This document shows positions 35,617 to 44,076 of a stretch of DNA of 64,000 nucleotides, piece after piece. The notes beneath the pieces are model-generated. The model was not told the origin of the DNA, made no database searches, and saw nothing but the letters and a program-made list of their open reading frames with translations. The stretch covers positions 1 to 64,000 of the forward strand of contig CAZDET010000026.1 of NCBI GenBank assembly GCA_964504335.1, read 5' to 3'. Both the position numbers and the translations under genes were made by a program. How positions within the stretch are numbered: position 1 is the stretch's first letter; the number at the start of each line of letters is the position of its first letter. Source of the DNA: CAZDET01 sp964504335. Lineage in GTDB: Bacteria; Bacteroidota; Bacteroidia; Chitinophagales; Saprospiraceae.

Positions 35617-38600
35617 ATGATGCGTTTAGACTTCAAACCGATTTTAAAAACACACATTTACACAGGCCTCCTGCTGTTACTGGGATTTTCCCTGATTCAA
35701 ACTACCCACGCGCAGGAAGTGACCAGCTTTACGCTGGTCGATGCAACGACCGATGCCGATTTGTTCGAATTGGCAGACGGCGACACGATCGATCTGAGAG
35801 AAGTGGGCCTCGCCCTGAATGTACGCGCCAACACGAGCGGCTCCGTAGAGGAGATTCGCTTCACTATCGACGGAGAGGCCGTACGGACTGAAAAGACCGC
35901 CCCCTACGCACTGTTCGGAGATACCGACGGCGATTACAATGCCTGGCAATTTCTGCCGGATACCTACCAAATAGAGGCGCAGCCCTACGCCGGCGGCAAT
36001 ACTACCGGGACTAGTCTATCGATTTCCATAGTGGTCATCGATGGGAATGAGCCGACGGGCGGCGGTGGCAATCCGTCCGATCCGGGTACGGGTGCCGTCT
36101 CCATCAGTGGCGAGTTGAAGAAATGGCACAAAGTGACCCTTTCCTTCGACGGCCCCTACCACGAGGAAACGGACACCGATCCCAACCCCTTTCTCGACTA
36201 CCGGCTGGAAGTCACGTTTCGGCAGGGGGATCGGGTCTTCCAGGTGCCCGGCTATTTTGCTGCCGACGGGCAGGCGAGCGAAACCGGAGCCGATGGCGGA
36301 AACGTCTGGCGGGTCCACTTCGCGCCCGAAACTACCGGGGAGTGGTCGTATGAAGTTTCCTTTCGCCAGGGTGCCAATGTAGCCGTCTCGGACGACGCCG
36401 ACGCCGGAGTTGCGTTTGCACCCCTCGACGGGCAGCAGGGTTTTTTCACGATAAACAACAGTGATAAATCCGGCCGCGACTTCCGGGCAAAAGGGCGCTT
36501 GCAGTACGTCGGGAAGCACCACCTGCAGTTCGCCGAAACGGGCGAGTACTTTCTGAAGGGAGGCCCCGACGCTCCGGAAAACTTCCTGGCCTACGAAGAT
36601 TTCGACAACACCCCCGACAACGGCAACCGCCGCAAAAGCTGGGCCCCCCACGCCGACGACTGGACGGACGGCGACCCTAGCTGGCAAAACGGCAAGGGCA
36701 CCGAAATCATCGGGGCGCTCAACTACCTGGCCTCAAAGGGCATCAATGCCTTTTCTTTTCTAACATTCAGCTACAAGGGCGACGATAAAAACGTCTACCC
36801 CCACGTAGCACCGCCGGATTACCAGCACTTCGACTGTTCCAAACTCGATCAGTGGGAAGTGGTCTTTAGCCACGCCGACCAACTTGGGTTGTACCTCCAC
36901 TTCAAAACCCAGGAAACCGAAAATGACCAGGAACTGGACGGCGGCAACCTCGGCCTCGAGCGCAGGCTCTATTACCGCGAGCTGATTGCTCGATTCAGCC
37001 ACCATTTGGCGCTCAACTGGAACCTGGGCGAAGAAAATACGCAAACGGATGTCCAACGGCGGCAAATGGCTGCCTACTTCGCCGAGCACGACCCCTATCG
37101 GCACCACATCGTCATTCATACCTATCCGGGGCAACAGGAGCAGGTGTATACTCCTCTGCTCGGCACCCAATCGGAGCTGACCGGAGCTTCCGTACAGACC
37201 GGCTGGAACAAGGTGCACAACGACACCGAAAAGTGGGTAAAAAAATCAACCGAATCCGGCAAGCCCTGGGTAGTGGCCAACGACGAGCAAGGCAACGCCA
37301 ACCACGGAGTACCACCGGATATCGGATTTCCCGGCTACGACGGGAGCAGCCCGACAATGCACGACATTCGCCAACAAACCCTCTGGGGGAACCTGATGGC
37401 CGGCGGCGCCGGCGTCGAATACTACTTCGGGTACCAGTTGCCACATTCCGATCTGACGGGCCAGAACTACCGCAGCCGGGATCAGAGCTGGGATTACGTG
37501 CGGCATGCCCTGACCTTCTTTCAAACCTACCTGCCGTTTGCCGACATGCAACCCAGCGACAACCTGGCGAGCAACGGCTGGTGCCTGGCCGACGTAGGAA
37601 CGATCTACGCCCTGTATCTGCCGGAAGGCGGTACTACCCAACTCGAACTACCGGAAGGAATGCCCTTCCGCGTCCAGTGGTACAACCCGCGCAACGGGGG
37701 CGGCCTGCAAACCGGCAGTGTACAACAGGTAGAAGGAAGCAGCGCTACTGAAATTGGCGACCCTCCAACCGACCCGTCGGAAGACTGGGTGGTGCTCGTC
37801 ACCATGGCCGATCTGCAAACGAATGAACCTCCCGTGGCCGTGTTGCAGGCAGATAAAACGAGTGGGGAGGCCCCGCTGGAAGTGGCCTTCGATGCTTCCG
37901 GCTCCAGCGATGCCGACGGAACCATCGCTGACTACTCCTGGAACTTCAGCGACGGCACGACCGGCAGCGGCAGCCAAGTCAGCCATACGTTTGCCGATAC
38001 CGGACGCTTTGTCGTGCAGCTCACCGTCACCGACAACGAAGGAGCCAGCAGCACTGCCGAACAGGAAATCGTCGTGACGCAGCCCGCACCACCGCCTCCA
38101 CCCACGGGCCCGTGCATGGAAACGGTGACCCTCATGGCGGCCAGTTTCGATTATGCCAACACGAATTTTACCCTCGACACCGACACCGGCAACGAACTCC
38201 TCGCCCTCGACCCGAGCAAGAGCCGTATGGGCGAAGTAAGCCGACTCTTCGGAGCCGACGGCTGCATCTACGACCTGACGCTCCACGGCGCAGGGGAACA
38301 GGCAGGGCAATCGCGCTACAAACTGTTGATCAACGACCACTTCCTGGCGGAAGTAGAAATGCCCGTAACCACCGAACCCGTGGCACTCGGCCAGGCCTTT
38401 ACGGCTACCTTCCGCAACATTCCCCTGAAGGCATCTGATAAAATCACCGTCATTGGTTTTGCCAACAGCAAAGACGGACAGCAATTCACCAAGGCCCGCT
38501 GGCTGAAAATTGACTGCGTCCCCGTCGGCATGCGGTCGGAGGAGGATTGCTCCGATAACAATGGCGGAAACGCCAATCAGCTTCAGGAAATCAATGGCCT

Positions 38601-40023
38601 CATGGTCGCGGAAATGGAGCGCAACAACCTGATCGAAAACTGGCAGCTCAAGACCTCTGGCATTGATTTCACCGGCACTGGTGCCATCTACTGGGATGGC
38701 TCGCAATCGCTCCAAAACCCCGGAAACGGCGTGATGACCTATCCGGTGAAGATCAACAACCCCGGCACCTACCGCTTCGAATGGCGCGTAGCAGTCGGGA
38801 AGGGCAATCAAACCTCCGAGCACAACGACACCTGGTTGAAAATTGAAGCCGACGACTTCTTCGGCCAGCAGGGCGATCACATTGTACGGCCGCGCAGTCA
38901 GTGCGAAAGCGACCCGAATGCCGATTGTCCCAACGGATCGAGTAAGGATGGCTTCTTCAAGATATACGGCGGCAAAATCAATCAGTTCGAGTGGAAGGCC
39001 TATACCAGCGATAACGATGCGCACCGCATTTTCGCCACCTTCAACGAGCCCGGCACCTACGACATCATCATCAGCGCCCGGTCGAGCCACCAAATCATCG
39101 ACCGCATGGTGTTGTACAACGAAGACCTCGTCCGCCGGGGCGATGCCATCGATCCGGACCAGCCCGAGACTCGCGGTAGTGTTGTTGATTGCAACGACCC
39201 TCCCAGCAACTCGAGCAAAGCCAAAGTGGTCTTCGTGATCGGCACCGGCCGCAACCCCATTGCCAATGCGACCATCAATTTGGGTGGTTTGGAAATCCAA
39301 ACCGATGCCGAAGGGCGGGCCGAGTTTACCGGGCTCATCCCTTCTCCCTACTCTTATTCCGTGAAGGCGTCGGGCTATTTGCCGCTTGCCTCAAGCGTGG
39401 ACATCAGCCGGGATATGACCGTACTTCTCACGCTCCAATCTGCGGGCGGCGGAGCACCGGAAATCAGCCTATCCGACCCCACCGTAACGTGCAACGAGGT
39501 GGTCAGCACCGCCACGATATCCGCTTCTCTCACCCTTACCGGCGACTTCGATGAAGTAGTAGCTACGCGCCTGAAAGTCGGTACCGGCGAAACCGTGGAA
39601 GTAAGCGATCGCATCCAGTTAATGAACGACGGAACGTACCTACTCGAAGACTTCAGCTTACCGGGCAACGAGGCGGATTACCGCTATACCCTGAATTTAA
39701 TAAAGGATGGACAGACCATAGCAACCGCCAATTTCGAAGCAACCGTTCCCTGTTCGCCCGCCACTAGCGTCGAAGACGCGGAGGCGGCCTCCATTCAGCT
39801 ACGGCTCTACCCCAATCCGACGGCCGGAAATACCAACCTGGAAATCCAGGGAGCCACCTCCGGTCAGCTACGGCTACTAAGTCTCGACGGACGCCTCCTT
39901 TGGCAGCAGGAACTCGCCGGCCCCCGCCAGGAAATTCCGACAGCGGATCTGCCCACGGGCATCTATCTGGTGGAATGGACCGATAGCGCACATCGCCTCA
40001 TTGAACGCATACAGGTTCAATAG
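35617..40023 (+). CDS. Giant surface protein: DUF5060 glycosidase-like with PKD, CBM-like and T9SS domains
   Basis: The start at 35617 gives MMRLDFKPIL, a signal peptide cleaved after HAQ; the product is 1468 residues. Order: one VTSFTLVDA module (about 33-140), DUF5060 with GELKKWHKVTLSF (about 165-255), a TIM-barrel-like catalytic part (about 280-690) with LALNWNLGEEN (candidate acid/base Glu) and KPWVVANDEQ (candidate nucleophile Glu), a collagenase-associated C-lobe (WYNPRNGGGL), a PKD domain (NFSDGTT...VSHTFADTGRF), a jelly-roll-like module, a CBM-like module (YWDGSQSLQNPGNGVMTY), a carboxypeptidase-regulatory-like domain and a T9SS type A sorting domain from about 1390 (LRLYPNPTAGN, ending IERIQVQ). 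A surface polysaccharide-active enzyme is likely; the substrate is unknown. The next gene is its paralogue. Confidence 0.88.
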   Translation: MMRLDFKPILKTHIYTGLLLLLGFSLIQTTHAQEVTSFTLVDATTDADLFELADGDTIDLREVGLALNVRANTSGSVEEIRFTIDGEAVRTEKTAPYALFGDTDGDYNAWQFLPDTYQIEAQPYAGGNTTGTSLSISIVVIDGNEPTGGGGNPSDPGTGAVSISGELKKWHKVTLSFDGPYHEETDTDPNPFLDYRLEVTFRQGDRVFQVPGYFAADGQASETGADGGNVWRVHFAPETTGEWSYEVSFRQGANVAVSDDADAGVAFAPLDGQQGFFTINNSDKSGRDFRAKGRLQYVGKHHLQFAETGEYFLKGGPDAPENFLAYEDFDNTPDNGNRRKSWAPHADDWTDGDPSWQNGKGTEIIGALNYLASKGINAFSFLTFSYKGDDKNVYPHVAPPDYQHFDCSKLDQWEVVFSHADQLGLYLHFKTQETENDQELDGGNLGLERRLYYRELIARFSHHLALNWNLGEENTQTDVQRRQMAAYFAEHDPYRHHIVIHTYPGQQEQVYTPLLGTQSELTGASVQTGWNKVHNDTEKWVKKSTESGKPWVVANDEQGNANHGVPPDIGFPGYDGSSPTMHDIRQQTLWGNLMAGGAGVEYYFGYQLPHSDLTGQNYRSRDQSWDYVRHALTFFQTYLPFADMQPSDNLASNGWCLADVGTIYALYLPEGGTTQLELPEGMPFRVQWYNPRNGGGLQTGSVQQVEGSSATEIGDPPTDPSEDWVVLVTMADLQTNEPPVAVLQADKTSGEAPLEVAFDASGSSDADGTIADYSWNFSDGTTGSGSQVSHTFADTGRFVVQLTVTDNEGASSTAEQEIVVTQPAPPPPPTGPCMETVTLMAASFDYANTNFTLDTDTGNELLALDPSKSRMGEVSRLFGADGCIYDLTLHGAGEQAGQSRYKLLINDHFLAEVEMPVTTEPVALGQAFTATFRNIPLKASDKITVIGFANSKDGQQFTKARWLKIDCVPVGMRSEEDCSDNNGGNANQLQEINGLMVAEMERNNLIENWQLKTSGIDFTGTGAIYWDGSQSLQNPGNGVMTYPVKINNPGTYRFEWRVAVGKGNQTSEHNDTWLKIEADDFFGQQGDHIVRPRSQCESDPNADCPNGSSKDGFFKIYGGKINQFEWKAYTSDNDAHRIFATFNEPGTYDIIISARSSHQIIDRMVLYNEDLVRRGDAIDPDQPETRGSVVDCNDPPSNSSKAKVVFVIGTGRNPIANATINLGGLEIQTDAEGRAEFTGLIPSPYSYSVKASGYLPLASSVDISRDMTVLLTLQSAGGGAPEISLSDPTVTCNEVVSTATISASLTLTGDFDEVVATRLKVGTGETVEVSDRIQLMNDGTYLLEDFSLPGNEADYRYTLNLIKDGQTIATANFEATVPCSPATSVEDAEAASIQLRLYPNPTAGNTNLEIQGATSGQLRLLSLDGRLLWQQELAGPRQEIPTADLPTGIYLVEWTDSAHRLIERIQVQ

Positions 40024-40087
40024 TGAAGGGCGAATGGCGAATATTGAATACGATTTGACACGCTTTTCTTAATACACAACAATCTTT

Positions 40088-43000
40088 ATGACACGCTTTT
40101 ACCTAAGCCAGCGTGGCGCCTGCATGGCATGGCTGCTGGCACTGTTACTCAGCGTCCCGTTGGGCCTATTGGCGCAGCAGGTGACCAGTTTCACCCTAAT
40201 TAATTCACAAACGGACGCGGACATTGGTCCGCTGGAAGATGGAGATGTTATCGATTTAAACCAGGTGGGCACGCGCCTGAACGTACGTGCCAATACGGAA
40301 GGAACGATCAAGCAAATTCACTTTTTACTAAACGGGAAAAAAGTTCGCCGGGAGAGCTATGCGCCTTACGCGCTGGCCGGCGACAACACGAACGGCGACT
40401 ACTGGAACTGGACACCGCCAGTGGGCACACATGTCATCGAAGCGACACCCCACGACGGCAACCAGGCACTGGGAACAAAGAAAAAAATCACCATTCAGGT
40501 CGTGCGGGGGGCACCGCCGAGCAACGACCCCCCAAGTAATGATCCGCCCGGAGATATCACAGAAGGCGTGGTCAATTTCACATTGATCGATGCCGAAGCC
40601 GACGCGGATATCGGCCTGCTCAACAATGGGGATACCCTCTACCTGACAAAACTCGGACCGTCGCTGAACATCCGGGCCAATACGGAAGGAGCCGTCTCCT
40701 CCGTGAAATTTAAATTGAACGGCAATCCGATTCGTACAGAAAAGCTCCCGCCCTACGCCCTCTACGGCGATATTCGCGGAAATTACAAGCCCTGGAATCC
40801 ACCGTTGGGCACGCATACCGTAACAGCCACGGCCTATTCCGGCAGTCAGGTAGCGGGCAGCGAACGATCCGTCACGTTTGTTGTGACCGATTCCGAGTCC
40901 GACTCGAATCCCGATCCAGAACCCGAGCCGGACTCCGACCCAGAGCCTGATCCGGACCCAGACCCCGATCCAAATCCTGATCCCGATCCGGACCCAAACC
41001 CTGATCCCGATCCGGACCCAAATCCCGATCCAGAACCGGAACCGCAGCCGAATGATGGCGAAATGGTCATCACCGGGGAGTTGAAGAAGTGGCACAAGAT
41101 TACGCTCTCCTTCGCCGGTCCGGAGCACAAGGAAACGGATGTGAATCCAAATCCCTTCCTCGATTACCGCCTGGAGGTGACCTTCAAGCAGGGGAACCGC
41201 ACCTACAAGGTGCCGGGCTACTTTGCCGCCGACGGCAACGCCGCCGAAAGCAGTGCTGCTTCCGGCAATATCTGGCGGGTCCACTTCGCACCCGACGGAA
41301 CGGGGGAGTGGTCGTACGAAGTATCTTTCCGCAAGGGCGACAAGGTGGCCGTATCCGACAGCCCGAACGCGGGGTCGGCAGTTAGCCCGCTCAATGGTAT
41401 GAAGGGCACTTTTGAGGTAGCCACCACCGACAAGCAAGGCCGGGATCATCGGGCAAAAGGCCGCCTGGAATACGTGGATAAGCACTATTTGCAATTCGCC
41501 GAAACGGGCGAGTACTTCCTGAAGGGCGGTCCGGACGCGCCGGAAAACTTCCTGGCGTACGAAGACTTCGACAACACCCCCGACAACGGCCCCCGCAATG
41601 ATCGCAAGACCTGGGCGCCGCACCGCAAAGACTGGAGCAAGGGCGACCCCTCCTGGAGCGATGGCAAGGGTACCGAAATTATCGGTGCGCTCAACTATCT
41701 GGCTTCCAAGGGCATGAATGCCTTTTCCTTCCTCACACTAAGTTACAAAGGGGATGACCGAAACGTTTTCCCGTGGGTAAATCCACCGAATTACCTGCAA
41801 TACGACTGTTCGAAGCTCGACCAGTGGGAAATCGTATTCAGCCACGCCGACAAGCTGGGCCTGTACCTCCACTTCAAAACGCAGGAAACCGAGAATGACC
41901 AGTTGCTCGACAACGGCAACCTCGGTACCGAACGCAAACTGTACTACCGCGAATTGATCGCGCGTTTCGGCCATCACCTGGCCCTCAACTGGAACCTGGG
42001 CGAAGAGAACACCCAGACCAACGCTCAGCGGAAGGCTATGGCCGAATATTTTGCGGAGCACGATCCCTACCGCCACCACCTCGTCATTCATACTTACCCG
42101 AAACAACAAGACGATGTATACAAGCCTATGCTGGGGAATAAGTCCGATCTGACGGGTGTATCGATACAAACAAATTGGAAGAGCGTCTACAAGGACACCA
42201 AGAAATGGTGCGAACTATCTGCCGAAGCCGGTAAGCCCTGGGTAGTTGCCAACGATGAGCAAGCCACCAACGGGGCCAGCATTGGCGTGCCGCCGGATTT
42301 AGGCTATCCGGGCTACAACGGAAGCGACCCCGACATGCACGACATCCGCAAACAGGTACTCTGGGGCAATCTGATGGCCGGCGGCGCCGGCGTCGAATAC
42401 TACTTCGGCTACGAGCTGCCCCATTCCGACCTGACCGCAGAGGACTACCGCAGCCGGGATAAGAGCTGGGAATACGTAAACCACGCCCTGACTTTCTTCC
42501 AGAAAAACGTGCCCTTCGAAACCATGAGCTCCGACGACGACCTGGTCAGCCGCGGCTGGTGCCTGGCCGATCCGGGAGAAGTGTATGTGGTATATCTTCC
42601 CGACGGTGGTTCTGCCAACCTCAATTTGCCGAACGGCAAGACCTTCACCGTGGAGTGGTTCGATCCGCGCAACGGCGGTATTTTGCGTGCCGGCAGTACG
42701 ACGACCATCACTGGCAACGGCGCAACCAATATTGGAAATCCGCCGTCGAAGCCGAACGAAGACTGGGCCGTACTGATCAAGGCTAAAACAACGTCAACCA
42801 ACAAGATTCCGGTGGCCGTTATCAAACTCGACAAAACCAGCGGCACCGCTCCCCTCACGGTGAGCCTGGATGCCTCCAATTCGGTCGATCAGGACGGGCA
42901 GATCGTCAAGTACGAGTGGCTGATCGACGGAACGAAGGAGCTGACCGGCGTTCTGACGTCCACCACGTTTACAACCGCAGGCAATCATCAAATCCGCCTG

Positions 43001-44017
43001 ACTGTGACTGACAATACCGGCGCCACCCACAGTGCCCAACGGACGGTCAGCGTCAGCGCACCGCCGAATCCGGAGCCCCCCAGTGGCGGCGACGAATGTG
43101 ACATCCACGAAGAAGTCGACGGCTTGCTCGTGGCGGAAATGGAGTCGGCCAACCTGATAGAAGACTGGAACCTGAAAACATCCGGTATTGACTTCACCGG
43201 CAACGGTGCCATCTACTGGGATGGTTCGCAATCGCTCCAAAACCCCGGAAACGGCGTGATGACTTACAACATCAAGATCAACACCCCGGGCACTTACCGC
43301 TTCGAATGGCGGGTAGCAGTCGGAAAGGGCAACAAGACATCCGATCACAACGATACTTGGCTCAAAATCGACGCCGACGACTTCTACGGCCTCCAGGGCA
43401 ACCACCGGGTGCGCCCCCGCGGCCGCTGCGAAACCGATCCGGATGCGGATTGCCCGCGCGGTGCCACCAAGGATGGCTTCTTTAAGATTTACGGTGGAAA
43501 AATCAACGAATTCCAGTGGAAAACGTACACCAGCGACAGCGACGCCCACCGGATTTACGCTGATTTTAACAAGCCTGGCATCTACCAGATTACTATCAGC
43601 GCCCGCTCTTCGTACCACATTATCGACCGCATGGTGCTGTTCAACGATCAGGTGAGCCGCAGCAAAGCGATCGATCCGAATACTCCGGTGACACGCCCCT
43701 GCTCCAATTCGAATTTGGCAGAGCTACCTACGACCCCCGCTGCGCCGACCAATTTTGCACAATCGACTAGTACTATTACCGCATTGCCCGAACTCAACCT
43801 CTACCCCAACCCCACCCGGGGCGACATCACGGTAGAAATCAACGTTGATACACCGGGCCGCCTCCGCGTCATCGGAACCGATGGCCGGACATACTATGAG
43901 ACCGACCAATTCGACTACGAAACCATCCTGCCCACAAACCGCCTGCCACAAGGCCTCTACCTCGTAGAATGGACGAATGGACAAGATCGAATTGTGAAAC
44001 GAATGATGAAACAGTAA
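40088..44017 (+). CDS. Paralogous giant surface protein: doubled N-module, DUF5060 glycosidase-like, PKD, CBM-like, T9SS
   Basis: The 1309-residue protein starts MTRFYLSQRGACMAWLLALL, with signal cleavage after LAQ. It has two copies of the VTSFTLxxAxTDADI module (about 30-140 and 158-265), an Asp-Pro-rich linker (about 268-322), DUF5060 with GELKKWHKITLSF (about 330-425), the catalytic part with LALNWNLGEEN and KPWVVANDEQ (about 450-800), WFDPRNGGIL, a PKD domain (LDASNSVDQDGQIVKYEW), the CBM-like module (DGSQSLQNPGNGVMTY) and a T9SS sorting domain (LNLYPNPTRGD..., about 1235-1309). It lacks the jelly-roll-like and regulatory-like domains of its upstream twin. The 64-nt gap and shared strand suggest one transcript; the pair arose by tandem duplication followed by domain shuffling. 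Confidence 0.88.
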   Translation: MTRFYLSQRGACMAWLLALLLSVPLGLLAQQVTSFTLINSQTDADIGPLEDGDVIDLNQVGTRLNVRANTEGTIKQIHFLLNGKKVRRESYAPYALAGDNTNGDYWNWTPPVGTHVIEATPHDGNQALGTKKKITIQVVRGAPPSNDPPSNDPPGDITEGVVNFTLIDAEADADIGLLNNGDTLYLTKLGPSLNIRANTEGAVSSVKFKLNGNPIRTEKLPPYALYGDIRGNYKPWNPPLGTHTVTATAYSGSQVAGSERSVTFVVTDSESDSNPDPEPEPDSDPEPDPDPDPDPNPDPDPDPNPDPDPDPNPDPEPEPQPNDGEMVITGELKKWHKITLSFAGPEHKETDVNPNPFLDYRLEVTFKQGNRTYKVPGYFAADGNAAESSAASGNIWRVHFAPDGTGEWSYEVSFRKGDKVAVSDSPNAGSAVSPLNGMKGTFEVATTDKQGRDHRAKGRLEYVDKHYLQFAETGEYFLKGGPDAPENFLAYEDFDNTPDNGPRNDRKTWAPHRKDWSKGDPSWSDGKGTEIIGALNYLASKGMNAFSFLTLSYKGDDRNVFPWVNPPNYLQYDCSKLDQWEIVFSHADKLGLYLHFKTQETENDQLLDNGNLGTERKLYYRELIARFGHHLALNWNLGEENTQTNAQRKAMAEYFAEHDPYRHHLVIHTYPKQQDDVYKPMLGNKSDLTGVSIQTNWKSVYKDTKKWCELSAEAGKPWVVANDEQATNGASIGVPPDLGYPGYNGSDPDMHDIRKQVLWGNLMAGGAGVEYYFGYELPHSDLTAEDYRSRDKSWEYVNHALTFFQKNVPFETMSSDDDLVSRGWCLADPGEVYVVYLPDGGSANLNLPNGKTFTVEWFDPRNGGILRAGSTTTITGNGATNIGNPPSKPNEDWAVLIKAKTTSTNKIPVAVIKLDKTSGTAPLTVSLDASNSVDQDGQIVKYEWLIDGTKELTGVLTSTTFTTAGNHQIRLTVTDNTGATHSAQRTVSVSAPPNPEPPSGGDECDIHEEVDGLLVAEMESANLIEDWNLKTSGIDFTGNGAIYWDGSQSLQNPGNGVMTYNIKINTPGTYRFEWRVAVGKGNKTSDHNDTWLKIDADDFYGLQGNHRVRPRGRCETDPDADCPRGATKDGFFKIYGGKINEFQWKTYTSDSDAHRIYADFNKPGIYQITISARSSYHIIDRMVLFNDQVSRSKAIDPNTPVTRPCSNSNLAELPTTPAAPTNFAQSTSTITALPELNLYPNPTRGDITVEINVDTPGRLRVIGTDGRTYYETDQFDYETILPTNRLPQGLYLVEWTNGQDRIVKRMMKQ
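40889..41054 (+). repeat. Asp-Pro tandem repeat linker in the second DUF5060 protein
   Basis: The codons encode a run of about 50 residues built from DPDPNPD and DPEPEP units between the second N-module and DUF5060. The DNA repeat is near-perfect (CCCGATCCGGACCCAAA words), so it can change length by slippage. It probably forms a rigid extended spacer that may bind calcium. The reverse strand shows an unreal Gly-Ser open frame. Confidence 0.75.
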
Positions 44018-44037
44018 TTTAATAGTGAATGGTGGGT

Positions 44038-44071
44038 GGCGAATAGTGAATTTCGCCATTCACTATTCGCC
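44038..44071. terminator. Bidirectional terminator hairpin
   Basis: GGCGAATAGTGAAT (44038-44051) and ATTCACTATTCGCC (44058-44071) form a perfect 14-bp stem with a 6-nt loop. They lie between the stop of the second DUF5060 gene at 44017 and that of carB at 44077, which converge. A related word string follows the first DUF5060 stop at 40021-40052. Confidence 0.7.
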
Positions 44072-44076
44072 ATTAA

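Noticed and set aside
37648..39300. 550-codon open frame antisense to the first DUF5060 gene
   Set aside because: It mirrors a high-GC coding sequence in the opposite frame; the composition (Val, Gly, Ala, Phe rich, no motif) is typical of a shadow frame.
40889..41054. Possible CRISPR-like repeat array
   Set aside because: Repeat units are contiguous, in frame and have no spacers; they encode a linker. No CRISPR array was seen anywhere in the window.
40328..41623. 431-codon antisense frame, and a Gly-Ser repeat frame at 40846-41130
   Set aside because: Both are reverse images of the second DUF5060 gene; the Gly-Ser run is the complement of the Asp-Pro codons.
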